Shown: one piece after another, positions 1 through 8,680 of the stretch
Layout: every line of letters begins with the position of its first letter
Numbering within the stretch: position 1 is the first letter of the stretch
Assembly: GCF_007754155.1 (NCBI RefSeq)
Contig: NZ_CP037423.1
Span: forward strand, 10,536,938-10,600,937
Direction: 5' to 3'
Length of the DNA stretch: 64,000 nucleotides
DNA from: Stieleria neptunia
Lineage (GTDB): Bacteria; Planctomycetota; Planctomycetia; Pirellulales; Pirellulaceae
Program-made: the position numbers and the translations under genes
Notes under the pieces: generated by a model
Database searches by the model: none
What the model saw: the letters and a program-made list of their open reading frames with translations, nothing else
Told to the model about the DNA's origin: nothing

Positions 1-2831
1 TTCGCGACCGCTTCGGCAACGGCATTGCGGTGGGGATCCGTTTCGGCTTCTTCCTTTTTCTTGCGCAGCGCTTGGTGTTGAGCGTTCCCGGCTTCGAGAA
101 ACAACTTGCATTGCTTGACCGAGACTTTGCGCAGTTTGGCCGACGCTTGCTTGGATCGGACGGTGTAGAAGTGAAAGAACCGGTGCGACAGATGCATCGG
201 CTGGCCGATGCGATACCGATTTGATTTCTCTTGCAGCAACGCGATGCCGATCCCCGTTTCGCTGTCGATGACGGTCCCTTCGGCGGTGATGATCCAGTGG
301 TGCTTCGATTCCGGTTTGTCCATGATCGCAATCGGCGTCTTGGCTTTTTCGAAACCGTATGGATCCGGCTCCAGCGTGCAGGTCCGGCCGTCGATTCCGC
401 GTCCGATCGTGCGGCCGTCGCGCGTGGTCCGAACGCTCCAACCGAGCATGCCGTCGGCGATCCCCAACGGAGACGCGTCCATGCCGTCCGGCGTCGGCAT
501 CAGAAAACAGTGTTGCCAATCAACGGTGTTGCTTGCGGCAAGGTCTTGTTCGAACCAGCCCGGAACGCTCTCGCGGATGATTTTTCCGCTGATCGGATCC
601 AGTTCGACCAGCGACGTCGTGCCGATCATCTCTCCGGAATCTGCGTGATAGTGGTACTGCGTCGGATCGGTTTTCTGGATCCAGCAACGCCCACCATCGC
701 TCAACCAATGCGCCCAGGTCGGCAATCTCGTATCACCCGGTTTCAGCATACGGCTGCCAAAGAACACCCCGTCTTGAAACGGCATCCAGAATCCCGGCGG
801 GGAGTACCAGTAGCCGCCGTCGAGTTTCTTGACGTCACCGGGGTCGCTGAGCCAACAGATCTTGCCTTCGTAGTTGGAGGTATCTCGGAACACGACCGCG
901 GTGTCGTCTCCGACCGGCAAAACCGCCTGGGGCTCGGTGGACTTGGTGAATGAAAATTCGGCGCGAACCGTGTGGCCGGCAGGTCCGAATTCGTCGATCT
1001 TTCCGTCACGGGCGAAAATCAGCGTGGGAAACGATTCATAGAAAGAATCGTTCCTTCGCCGACTCTTGATCACCGGCAACCGATTCTGGTCATCGGCATC
1101 ATCGAGTGGCTGCCAACCGTATTCATCCAAAATCCCGCCGACCAACGTACGCCGGAGCGTGCCGACCAGGTCCAACTTTCTCAGTCGTTTCAGCACGTCG
1201 GGAAACTGCGCGATCGTACTGCGTCCGATGGCCGAACGAATTTGATTCAACGTGACTTCGAAATCTGCCAGCCCGCCGGTTTCCAGAATCGACAATTTGT
1301 GATCCAAAAACTCCCACCAGATGTCTTTGAGCGCCTCGTGCCCGGCGGCGGCTTGGTCGAATCGACGCCCACCGTGTCCGTATTGGTCACCATGCCGACG
1401 CGTGGATTGGTCGCGGCAGATCAGGTTTGGAATCATGTTGCGTACCCGCGACGCAAACCGTTCATCGTCCAAGACGTGAACGAGCGATGAATTGCGACGC
1501 GGATGGTCGACTTCGGACTGCATCCAGCCGCCGAACCCGATCCCGGCACCTTGCGAAATGTCCGCCAGCGGGATTTGCAACTGCAAACAGGCTTCGATGA
1601 CATCTACGTCGGCCGGTTGGGACGCCCAGCCTTGTGATTTCCCCAATTGCAACGGGATCGCCTCTTCACGAAGCGCTTCGGCGGCCGATTCGAGCAAGTC
1701 GAAGAAACGTTTCGGCGGAGGTGTGCTGGCCATCGAAAGTCGGCTGAACCAGCCCGCTCGGCCGCCGGGAATTTCGACGTCGTCTGGGAACTTGTCGGCC
1801 GGCAACGCGAGCAACCGCAGCACCTTCCATTTTTCAAGTTGATCGATCCATTTCCAAGCCGTGGACTCGGAGTAATAATTCGATTCGCAATTGGTATGGA
1901 CCAGCAACCAAACGCCGAAGGAATCGGATTGCTTGACCAGGTGTGCGATCCGCTTGCCGACCGAAGACCAGAATTGTTGGGGGGCGCGCGACATCGACGG
2001 CGCGGAAATGATCTCCTTCAACAACCGATCGATTTCCGCATCGGGATCTTTGCCCGCCAGCTTTGCCAGCCGAACCAAATCTTTCGCCGCACCGGCCATC
2101 GGCGGCATGCCACCGAGCGTCCGCCGCACGAGCAAATCGCGAAACGTTTCAAAGGCCTCGTCGGGTTCGAATTGGTTTTCCAAGTCCTTGGTGTATTCGC
2201 CGAGTGCTTTGCCGGACAAGCAACCGCTGAGTGCAAATTCAAGCACGGCATCGCGTCGTCGTTCCCGGTCGACGTCGAGCGCGTGGACCCGTTCGGCTTC
2301 GAGTGCCTTGCCGAGTCCGCGTCCGGCGTAGGTGTGGTTGCCCAGCTCTTTGAAGATCCTGGCGGCCTCCTCCCAGAACGGCGGCAGAAAATGTCGGACC
2401 GATCGATTCAATTCCTCGGCCATTTCGGAGAACGCGTCCCAGGCGTGGCCGGGTTTCGATTTCGCCTTGCGGGCCGCCGCTTTGATCCGTTTGACCAACA
2501 CCAGCGCGTCCTTGGCATTTTCCGGATGCGTGATCAACGCCCAACTGGCGAACCCCAGCGCGCGTCGGCCTTGAAGCGCCAGCGGCTTGCTTTCCCCGTC
2601 CGGTTGCAGCCCCAGAAACTCCATTGCCAAGTCTTCTGCCGGTCCCAAACGTTCGGCGCCCAGACGCACGATTTTGCGGTCGCCGAGAACCTGGCCCGTG
2701 TAGGTTCGTGCGACGACCTTTTCGGTGGCCTTGGGGTCGACCTTGGCTTTGATCGGCACCATGCCGCCGGCGACCAACTGAGCCTCGAGGGCTTTTTTTG
2801 ATTTGCCGGTTTTTTTCGTGGCGACACTCAT
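1..2831 (-). CDS. Large hypothetical protein, partner of DUF4132 protein (C-terminus beyond the left edge)
   Basis: I reverse-translated this stretch by hand. It is open without a stop from an ATG at 2831 to the window edge, at least 943 codons, so the 3' end is missing. The start lies in an ATGA overlap with the stop of the upstream DUF4132 gene, which argues for translational coupling. The product begins MSVATKKTGKSKKALEAQL, with no signal peptide or membrane segment seen, so it is probably cytoplasmic. The first half looks helical. The second half, from about residue 600, has short aromatic and glycine-rich strands such as WLSDGGRCWIQKTD and DGMLGWSVRTTRDG, which look like beta-propeller blades. 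I do not recognise a named family. Genes beside DUF4132 proteins are often part of MoxR/vWA-type loci, so a role in such a complex is an inference only. Several plus-strand open frames over this region have implausible composition and were discarded. Confidence 0.75.
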   Translation of the reverse strand, partial: MSVATKKTGKSKKALEAQLVAGGMVPIKAKVDPKATEKVVARTYTGQVLGDRKIVRLGAERLGPAEDLAMEFLGLQPDGESKPLALQGRRALGFASWALITHPENAKDALVLVKRIKAAARKAKSKPGHAWDAFSEMAEELNRSVRHFLPPFWEEAARIFKELGNHTYAGRGLGKALEAERVHALDVDRERRRDAVLEFALSGCLSGKALGEYTKDLENQFEPDEAFETFRDLLVRRTLGGMPPMAGAAKDLVRLAKLAGKDPDAEIDRLLKEIISAPSMSRAPQQFWSSVGKRIAHLVKQSDSFGVWLLVHTNCESNYYSESTAWKWIDQLEKWKVLRLLALPADKFPDDVEIPGGRAGWFSRLSMASTPPPKRFFDLLESAAEALREEAIPLQLGKSQGWASQPADVDVIEACLQLQIPLADISQGAGIGFGGWMQSEVDHPRRNSSLVHVLDDERFASRVRNMIPNLICRDQSTRRHGDQYGHGGRRFDQAAAGHEALKDIWWEFLDHKLSILETGGLADFEVTLNQIRSAIGRSTIAQFPDVLKRLRKLDLVGTLRRTLVGGILDEYGWQPLDDADDQNRLPVIKSRRRNDSFYESFPTLIFARDGKIDEFGPAGHTVRAEFSFTKSTEPQAVLPVGDDTAVVFRDTSNYEGKICWLSDPGDVKKLDGGYWYSPPGFWMPFQDGVFFGSRMLKPGDTRLPTWAHWLSDGGRCWIQKTDPTQYHYHADSGEMIGTTSLVELDPISGKIIRESVPGWFEQDLAASNTVDWQHCFLMPTPDGMDASPLGIADGMLGWSVRTTRDGRTIGRGIDGRTCTLEPDPYGFEKAKTPIAIMDKPESKHHWIITAEGTVIDSETGIGIALLQEKSNRYRIGQPMHLSHRFFHFYTVRSKQASAKLRKVSVKQCKLFLEAGNAQHQALRKKKEEAETDPHRNAVAEAVA

Positions 2832-3721
2832 TGGTCATCCTCCGTGGCGTCGACTTTGCGTTTGGCGTAGATTTCCGAGGCCATGCGAACGCCTTCGCTG
2901 AACGTGACCGGACCGATCGAATTGATTTTCTGCGGCTGCTGACTCTCGTCGACGAACACCAATCCGCCCGTCCAAGTCGGTGATTCGGGGTATTCGTCCC
3001 CGATGAAATAACGAGCCTCGATCAGGGCGTTGTTTTCCCAGACTCGGCACGTCGCGTAGCCGCCGCGGACGGGATAACCCAAGCGGCGACAGTGCGAGGT
3101 GGCAAAGTTCAATTGTTCGAAGTGGCCGCCGGAAAAGTCGTTGATGGACGTCAGGTCCATCTGCTCTTGGGTCGGTTGATGGATCGGGCGATAAAGCTGG
3201 TCGATGGTTTGTCGGATCCCCAGGTCCCCGGCCAACTCACGCAACTCTTCCAGGTCACCGATCAGGATCGGGTGCGGCACGCCGAACGAATCGGTTTTGA
3301 TCCACTGGGTTTCGCCGTCCAGATCGATCACGCCCAGTCCACGTTTTGCGTCGACGTCTTTCAGCAAGCCGGCGTTTTCCAGATCGAATGTTCCGCCAGC
3401 GACGGGCACGACCACCATGTTTTCGATGCAGTCACGCCAAGCCGAATCCGCCCAGATCTCCGTCAGCACGGCGCGTGGGATCGACAGTGATCGCAACATC
3501 CATCGCTCGACCGTGTGCAGACATTCCAGTTCATGTTCGGCCAACCAGTCGGCCAGGGCGAGCAACGACTCGGCCGTTTCGTTTTCCTTAAGCCACTTTG
3601 GAACCGACGCGAGCGATTTGCCTTTGGGGTTTTGACAGACCAACCTGCCCGCCCGAAGCCCCAACTTGTAATCCCGCTCGGCATCGACCCAAGCGTTCTC
3701 CTGCTTGACCGTTGACGCCAT
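2828..3721 (-). CDS. DUF4132 (MolR/YehI-type) domain protein
   Basis: A 297-residue protein. The C-terminal half carries the DUF4132 pattern: HPILIGDLEELRELAGDLGI followed by the QLYRP segment, then GGYATCRVWENNALIEARYF and a WTGGLVFVDE strand. The family includes E. coli YehI, usually much longer (about 1,200 residues) with DUF4132 near its C-terminus, so this is a short form and much of the usual N-terminal region is absent or encoded separately. An in-frame ATG at 3796 would give 322 residues but has no ribosome binding site; the ATG at 3721 has GGAGG eight bases upstream, so I chose it. The stop overlaps the start of the next gene by 4 nt. The molecular function of DUF4132 is not established. 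In E. coli the family sits near MoxR ATPase and vWA genes. Confidence 0.7.
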   Translation of the reverse strand: MASTVKQENAWVDAERDYKLGLRAGRLVCQNPKGKSLASVPKWLKENETAESLLALADWLAEHELECLHTVERWMLRSLSIPRAVLTEIWADSAWRDCIENMVVVPVAGGTFDLENAGLLKDVDAKRGLGVIDLDGETQWIKTDSFGVPHPILIGDLEELRELAGDLGIRQTIDQLYRPIHQPTQEQMDLTSINDFSGGHFEQLNFATSHCRRLGYPVRGGYATCRVWENNALIEARYFIGDEYPESPTWTGGLVFVDESQQPQKINSIGPVTFSEGVRMASEIYAKRKVDATEDDQ

Positions 3722-3729
3722 CTCCTTCC

Positions 3730-3734
3730 CCTCC
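3730..3734 (-). promoter_or_regulatory. Ribosome binding site for the DUF4132 gene
   Basis: GGAGG read on the minus strand, eight bases before the ATG at 3721. It decides the start in favour of 3721 over the upstream in-frame ATG at 3796, which has no such motif. Confidence 0.6.
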
Positions 3735-3864
3735 GCTGTTTCCAAATCCCGCCCAATTTGTCTGACGTAGAGCCGCCGGGGGATATTGTGCCACATCGGG
3801 GACTGGATTTGTTGCGCGTTCGCTGAAGGTGTTGGCGGAACGGCGCGAGCGGGCTGTCGACTGA

Positions 3865-3931
3865 GTGAGCCGCGACGCGTAAGCGGCCGGGCACTGCGAC
3901 GCTGCCCGAGGCCTTACGGCCAGCGGCTCAC
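3865..3931. repeat. Imperfect inverted repeat, intergenic element
   Basis: Two 29-base arms, 3865-3893 and 3903-3931, are imperfect reverse complements separated by nine bases. Both begin or end with GTGAGCCGC/GCGGCTCAC and contain a TTACG/CGTAA core. It lies 5' of the DUF4132 gene, in a 427-base non-coding gap (3722-4148). I recall similar GC-rich elements scattered between planctomycete genes, but copy number cannot be tested here. It could form a stable stem in RNA or be a REP-like element. The rest of the gap holds the hairpin at 4064-4111 and no credible gene; short open frames there have no family features. Confidence 0.6.
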
Positions 3932-4063
3932 CATTGACTCGGCAGATCCCGATTAAAACGATAGCCCGCGAGCCGTCCGGTGGCAGCATCCCGGGGGACA
4001 TCAATTGTATAAGTGGCGGAGTTGATCGTAGCGGAAGTCGTCAAGACTTTCGCGAGCCGCCAG

Positions 4064-4111
4064 CCCTCTCTGGCGTTTGCTTGCTGCGCAAACGCCGTCT
4101 CTCCCAGAGGG
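4064..4111 (-). terminator. Long hairpin downstream of DUF1501 gene, terminator-like
   Basis: A perfect 9-base inner stem, GGCGTTTGC (4072-4080) with GCAAACGCC (4088-4096), is flanked by an outer imperfect pairing CCCTCTCTGG/CCAGAGGG. It starts 38 bases past the stop codon of the minus-strand DUF1501 gene, which suits a transcription terminator, although there is no clear U-tract. It may equally be a copy of a dispersed hairpin repeat. Confidence 0.45.
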
Positions 4112-4148
4112 AGAGAATCTAAATGGGTTGCCAAAAGCTGCCAAAGCA

Positions 4149-5390
4149 CTACGCCCCTGCAAATAACGGCAGCGTTTCATAGTGACCGCGGAGCACTCGA
4201 TCGGGGTCGGTCCCCAGCCAGTCTTTCAGCACCGATGCGTAGACGCTGCGGAAATCGACGCTGTGTTTCAAGTCGCCTTGTTGCAGATCGTCCAGACGCG
4301 GTGCGGTGCCGATCAGGCCTGCGTTCAAGCCGCCGCCACACAGGAACATCGGACCGGCCGCGCCATGATCGGTTCCCGCGCTGGCGTTCTCGGCCACCCG
4401 TCGACCGAATTCGCTGAAGGTCATCACGCAGACGCGATCGGTGTGCCCGTGGGCCTTCATGTCACGGAGAAACGCCGCCACCGCGTCGCTCCACTGACGC
4501 AGCAAGATCGCATGCGTGTCGCCTTGCTGGGCGTGCGTGTCGAAGCCGTCCAGCTGCAAGTAATAGACCCGCGTCGTCATCTCCGCGCTGATCAATTGAG
4601 CCACCAAACGCAACTGATCTGCCAAACGGGACTGGGGGTATTTGATGTCGGTCTGATACCCCTCCGCCGCCGCGGTGACGCGTTGGCTGGCAGAGATCGC
4701 GCCCTGGGTGCTCGACTGCAAAAAACCGAGCAAGTCGCCGCCGGCTTGGTCGGCCGCGGGTGTCGGCGGCCCGTTAAGCAGCCGACGCAGCGCCGGCGAG
4801 TCGGCACCGCGAAGCTGGAAGGCTTCGAGTTGTTTGACGGTCGGCACACGGATCGTCTCCGAGGCGAGCGCGAACGGTTGCTGCTGTTCACCGAGGTGCA
4901 AGGCGGGCACATCGCCGCCGTCGGCGGCGGTGAATTGTTCCAGGGCGCGTCCGATCCAGCCGTCGGTGCGAGACTGATCCTTACGCACACAGCTGTGCCA
5001 GATGTCCATCGATTCAAAGTGCGACCGGTTGGGGTTCTCATAGCCGACCCCTTGAACCACGGCGACCTGTCCGTCGTCGAGCAAGTCCTTGATCCCACGC
5101 AATGACGGGTGAAACCCGAGATCATCATCGATGGCCAGCACCTCGGATCGGGGCACGGCCAACGTCGCTCGGGCGGCGCGATAGGCGTCGTCGGCGTAAG
5201 GGATCACCGTGTTCAGCCCGTCGTTGCCGCCGGAAAGCTGAACGACGACCAGAATCCGATCTTCGTCACCGGTGGCCGACTCGGCGGCGTGCAAAAAGCA
5301 GCTCGGCAGCGAGGAACCGATCCCGATCGCCAGCCCACCGCCCCCTGACGTGTAAAGAAAACGACGTCGATTTGTCCGTTCAGAAAACAT
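4149..5390 (-). CDS. DUF1501 family secreted protein
   Basis: A 413-residue DUF1501 protein, a family of the alkaline-phosphatase/sulfatase-like fold that is very abundant in planctomycetes and of unknown substrate. I chose the ATG at 5390 because it starts MFSERTNRRRFLYTSGGGG, a Tat-like signal with twin arginines and a following glycine-rich hydrophobic stretch; the longer frame from 5525 runs through an inverted repeat and is rejected. Family hallmarks visible are LVVVQLSGGNDGLNTVIPY near residue 50, HPSLRG, VVQGVGYENPNRSHFESMDI, LDGFDTHAQQ, and the late VMTFSEFGRRVAENASAGTD with HGAAG. The protein probably acts outside the cytoplasmic membrane. It follows the DUF1800 gene by 104 bases on the same strand, the common planctomycete arrangement, and the two products are thought to work together. 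Confidence 0.93.
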   Translation of the reverse strand: MFSERTNRRRFLYTSGGGGLAIGIGSSLPSCFLHAAESATGDEDRILVVVQLSGGNDGLNTVIPYADDAYRAARATLAVPRSEVLAIDDDLGFHPSLRGIKDLLDDGQVAVVQGVGYENPNRSHFESMDIWHSCVRKDQSRTDGWIGRALEQFTAADGGDVPALHLGEQQQPFALASETIRVPTVKQLEAFQLRGADSPALRRLLNGPPTPAADQAGGDLLGFLQSSTQGAISASQRVTAAAEGYQTDIKYPQSRLADQLRLVAQLISAEMTTRVYYLQLDGFDTHAQQGDTHAILLRQWSDAVAAFLRDMKAHGHTDRVCVMTFSEFGRRVAENASAGTDHGAAGPMFLCGGGLNAGLIGTAPRLDDLQQGDLKHSVDFRSVYASVLKDWLGTDPDRVLRGHYETLPLFAGA

Positions 5391-5420
5391 AAGAATGTCC
5401 GTCAATAAGGAGGTTTTCCA

Positions 5421-5490
5421 AGTGGGATAGGCTTCCAGCCTGTCAAATTCCAACGCTGACAGACCGACAGACCTGGAAGCCTCTGCCACT
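5421..5490. repeat. Inverted repeat between DUF1800 and DUF1501 genes
   Basis: Left arm 5421-5444 and right arm 5466-5490 pair imperfectly over about 24 bases, sharing the core AGGCTTCCAG. The element fills nearly all of the 104-base spacer inside the probable operon, so the transcript would carry a strong stem between the two genes. I recall near-identical GGCTTCCAGCCTGTC elements as dispersed intergenic repeats in planctomycetes; this is from memory and needs a genome count. Confidence 0.65.
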
Positions 5491-5494
5491 GTTT

Positions 5495-6862
5495 TCAGGC
5501 GAGTTGAAATTCGGGGAGCGAGCAAACGGCGTGAAGCAGTCGGCGATAGTTTTTCTCAGGATCCTTGCCGAGCGAACCGAATTGCACATTCAGTTGCCGA
5601 CGCGTCGCCGGGTTGATCGGCACCGCCATCAGACAATGTTCAAAATGGTCGATCGCGTGATCGGCGTCGTGGATGTCATGGTCGGCCAACGATTGCGTCA
5701 ACGATCGGCCGTCAAATTTTGTGTCTTCGTCGGACAAGAGTTTTTCGAACAGGTTGGCCCGCCCGAGTACGGTCGAAGAATTGATCCAGGCCCGGCCTCC
5801 GTCCCAGCCCTTGACATTCGGCGGGTAGAACAAGCCTTGGCCGATGTCGCGTAACCCACGTGCAACCAGTTGGCTGTTGGTCGTTCCATTTAAACCACGC
5901 AACATCCCGATCACGAGTTCGACCGGCGACTTGATTTTTCTGGCCCGGGCATGTGCTGAAAAGAACAGATTGCTCGAAAGCATCAGTTTGAGCACCGGAG
6001 CGATCTGCAAGTTATTCTCGCGCATCGTCGCCGCCGGGATCTCGATCAGATCGTCGGTCAACTCCAGCTCGTCGGCGATGAAGTACCGCGCCAGTTTCCG
6101 GCAGATGAAACGCGGCATGTCATCGCGTCCGACCACGATTTCAACGGCCTGCTCGCCATCAAACGCGCCGCGTTTTCCCAGGATCGACTTTTCGCCTTCG
6201 TCGTGTTGATAACGGTTTTTGCGAAATCGATCGCGACGGATTTCCCAACCGGTGAAGCAACGTGCCAGTTCGACGACGTCGGTTTCGCTGTAATGCCCTT
6301 CACCGAGACAAAACAATTCCATCAGCTCGCGGGCGAAGTTCTCATTCGGATGCGACTTTCGATTCGACGTTGAATCCAAATAGATCAACATCGCCGGGTC
6401 CTTGGCAATCGCTTGCGCCAACGCTTGAAAGTCGCCGAGGGCATGTCGACGCAGCAACTGGTTTTGCCGCCACATCATCGCCGAATCTTTGACCTTGTCG
6501 GCGCCGGTGGCGAAATGGCCGTGCCAGAACAGGGTTGTTTTTTCCAGCAGCTGCGCCGGCGTGAACAGCAACCGATAGACCCACGCCGCCGACAGCTTCA
6601 TCGGATCGCCGCCGGCCAACAGGGTTTGGGCGAGCGAATCGGCGACGGCGCGAAAGTCCGACGTTTCCAGATTCAGCGCGATCAGTTCGTCGACGACGTC
6701 GTGGGGACTTTGGGCGACCGCTTCGTCCAACAGCTGCAGGTCGGCGCCAAAACCGGCGCGACGATACAGGTGCGCCGCGAGTGATCGATCCCAGGGTTGG
6801 GAATCACTCGGCGTGAAGGGTTGCCACGCCCAAATGGGATCGATTTTGGTCTCGACAGCCAT
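5495..6862 (-). CDS. DUF1800 family protein
   Basis: A 455-residue protein with the DUF1800 layout: AAHLYRRAGFGAD near residue 30, WVYRLLFTPAQLLEKTTLFWHGHFATG near 95-120, the block SNRKSHPNENFARELMELF (about residues 165-184) with LGEGHYSETDVVELARCFTGW, and a late NVKGWDGGRAWINSSTVLGR. The ExFxRExxELF-like segment is the most conserved part of the family. No signal peptide is evident, which is usual for planctomycete members. DUF1800 genes almost always sit immediately before a DUF1501 gene, as here. The biochemical role is unknown; export or surface display of the partner has been proposed only by association. The start at 6862 is the longest frame and lacks a good ribosome binding site, but the gene begins only 39 bases after the upstream gene stops, so it may be coupled. 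Confidence 0.93.
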   Translation of the reverse strand: MAVETKIDPIWAWQPFTPSDSQPWDRSLAAHLYRRAGFGADLQLLDEAVAQSPHDVVDELIALNLETSDFRAVADSLAQTLLAGGDPMKLSAAWVYRLLFTPAQLLEKTTLFWHGHFATGADKVKDSAMMWRQNQLLRRHALGDFQALAQAIAKDPAMLIYLDSTSNRKSHPNENFARELMELFCLGEGHYSETDVVELARCFTGWEIRRDRFRKNRYQHDEGEKSILGKRGAFDGEQAVEIVVGRDDMPRFICRKLARYFIADELELTDDLIEIPAATMRENNLQIAPVLKLMLSSNLFFSAHARARKIKSPVELVIGMLRGLNGTTNSQLVARGLRDIGQGLFYPPNVKGWDGGRAWINSSTVLGRANLFEKLLSDEDTKFDGRSLTQSLADHDIHDADHAIDHFEHCLMAVPINPATRRQLNVQFGSLGKDPEKNYRRLLHAVCSLPEFQLA

Positions 6863-6901
6863 GGAATGTTGGTGGTGATTGGGAGGGTGGGAAGATTTTG
6901 G

Positions 6902-8680
6902 CTACTTCGATTGCAGTTGTACGTCCGTCGTCAGTTTCAATTGCCCCTCGTCCACGTCCAGCTCCACCGTCACCTCCTTGAACAAGGCCAGGAGACCGAA
7001 CAAGACATCGATTTCGGCGTTGGCTTGGTCCGGACCGTGCCCTTTTTCGAGCATGTTCTGCGCGACGAGTTGCTGTTTGTTGTCACGCAAGGTATCGGCC
7101 AACGCGTCGGCATGCAGCACCGCAACCGTGTTGGGATGCTTCACCTTCGATTCCGATGGAGCGGATAACCCGGTGAGCGTGCGTGCCAGGGGCGTGCTGC
7201 TGGAGACGATCATTCGCTCGCCGGCAAAGGCGATGGTCGGGGAAAAGTTGTAATTGATCGGCACGGCGGCCAATTCATCTTCGTCGCGCGGCGGGACGTA
7301 GGTGGCGGTGACCAGGGTTGCCGAATCGGCTTGCTCGAAATCCAGATCCAATTGCGGTTGCCCCTGCATCGCGCCGACCACGTTGATGAATCCGACCACG
7401 TTTTGGAAGACTCTGCGAAACTCCCGCGTGGTTTCTTCCGGGGTCCGCATCTGGAACTGCATCGCAAAGGCCGGCAACTTGATCGCCGGTTGCGGCGACG
7501 CGGCATCGAATGTTTGCCGCTGCACGACCACCTGGATGCCGGGCAACAACGATCCCAAGATATCCTCACCGAAATCGCGTCCGGAGAAGAATGTGGTCAG
7601 GTTGGTGTCCGCCTGGGCGAGGTCCTCGTTCGCCTTGTCGGTCATCAGATCCGGTGCATGCAACCACATTTGCGAGAGGTCACGGTGGGTGCTGATCGCC
7701 AGAAGTCGGTCGGGGACTTGGAGCAGCGGCGGTGCCGAGGCGCCCGAGTCTTCGCCGAAGAAGTATTCACGACCGGACTCCCATTCGCTCTGGTGGGCAG
7801 TTGCCAGGGCCAGTCGGACACCGGACCGATGGATCTGCAGCGTCGCGACGGCCGAAGGTGTGTGGGCCAGGTTGGCGACGATCCCGCCGAACAACGCTTC
7901 GGCAGCGACGTTTTCGGTTTTGCCGGCGTACAACTTGGGTGCGACCCCGGCGCTGCGAATCGTTTCGACGTCGACGTAGGCTTTCAGCGACGCGTCACCG
8001 GCACGTGCCATCGCCGTCGTAAAGGAATCCGACGCGGCGAGCGAATGTTTGTCACCATCGACGTAGCGATCGATGATGGATTTGCCCAGTTCGGGTTTGT
8101 TGGTCATCAAGAACCACTGGTCGACGAGCGCCAACTTGATGTTGTCGTTGAGCGAGTAGGCGGTGAAACCTCGATAATCGGCTTGCCGGGCGATGCCAAA
8201 CTCCCCTTGGCCGAGCTGGGCGATCGCCAGCACGACGCCGCGAAAACGTTCCAGCTGTTCACGGCTGGAGGACTTGATCAGCAGCGCCGCACCTTGAGTC
8301 GGCGCGTCAAAGGCCAAGTGAATCCCGCCGTCGGTCAGCACGCTGAGGGCTTCATCCCAGGGACGCCCCATGCCGCCCTCGAACGCCGCGATCCCGTCGC
8401 GCAACGGTCGCACTTGATCCGAGCCGCCGATCGCTCGAACCGCGGGCATGTCCTGGATCTGCTGACGCAGCGGATGTTCGGTGACCAGTTCGATCACGTC
8501 CCCCAGTCGTGCAACTTCCGCATAGGCGACGACGCTAGCGGGCAGTAATTCGGCCGCGGTACGCCGGTCGCCCTGGTTCGTATCTTGGCCGATTGAGGGA
8601 CTTGCCAAGAAGACCGAAAACGCAAACGCGGCAAGAGCCCCGTGCGAACGCCGGGCGGGCGACAATGCTGGGAAGGTCAT
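6902..8680 (-). CDS. Secreted DUF3352-like protein
   Basis: A 592-residue product. The ATG at 8680 was chosen because it opens a signal peptide (MTFPALSPARR, hydrophobic AAFAFSVFLASPS, then GQD) and has AGGA eight bases upstream; the longer frame to 9046 crosses a repeat element. After the signal the protein starts AAELLPASVVAYAEVARL, the opening strand typical of DUF3352-like proteins, followed by HPLRQQIQD and a region WFLMTNKPELGKSIIDRY that also fits. A second region near residues 440-580 repeats this style with LLPGIQVVVQRQ and a final beta-rich LKLTTDVQLQSK. It is probably exported. It heads a run of three same-strand genes ending with DUF1501; no enzyme motif is visible, and the family assignment is tentative. 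Confidence 0.75.
   Translation of the reverse strand: MTFPALSPARRSHGALAAFAFSVFLASPSIGQDTNQGDRRTAAELLPASVVAYAEVARLGDVIELVTEHPLRQQIQDMPAVRAIGGSDQVRPLRDGIAAFEGGMGRPWDEALSVLTDGGIHLAFDAPTQGAALLIKSSSREQLERFRGVVLAIAQLGQGEFGIARQADYRGFTAYSLNDNIKLALVDQWFLMTNKPELGKSIIDRYVDGDKHSLAASDSFTTAMARAGDASLKAYVDVETIRSAGVAPKLYAGKTENVAAEALFGGIVANLAHTPSAVATLQIHRSGVRLALATAHQSEWESGREYFFGEDSGASAPPLLQVPDRLLAISTHRDLSQMWLHAPDLMTDKANEDLAQADTNLTTFFSGRDFGEDILGSLLPGIQVVVQRQTFDAASPQPAIKLPAFAMQFQMRTPEETTREFRRVFQNVVGFINVVGAMQGQPQLDLDFEQADSATLVTATYVPPRDEDELAAVPINYNFSPTIAFAGERMIVSSSTPLARTLTGLSAPSESKVKHPNTVAVLHADALADTLRDNKQQLVAQNMLEKGHGPDQANAEIDVLFGLLALFKEVTVELDVDEGQLKLTTDVQLQSK

Noticed and set aside
231..953. Plus-strand open frame of 240 codons, and similar ones at 972-1490 and 1647-2801
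   Set aside because: They are Arg/Gln/Phe-rich with no family features and lie opposite the minus-strand frame that runs uninterrupted from 2831 to the window edge and translates to a normal protein.
3928..4149. 73-codon minus-strand frame after the DUF1501 gene
   Set aside because: It spans the hairpin at 4064-4111 and has no family match or ribosome binding site; treated as part of the intergenic repeat region.
5391..5525. Longer DUF1501 start at 5525
   Set aside because: The extra 45 codons run through the inverted repeat 5421-5490, and the Tat-like signal begins at the internal ATG at 5390.
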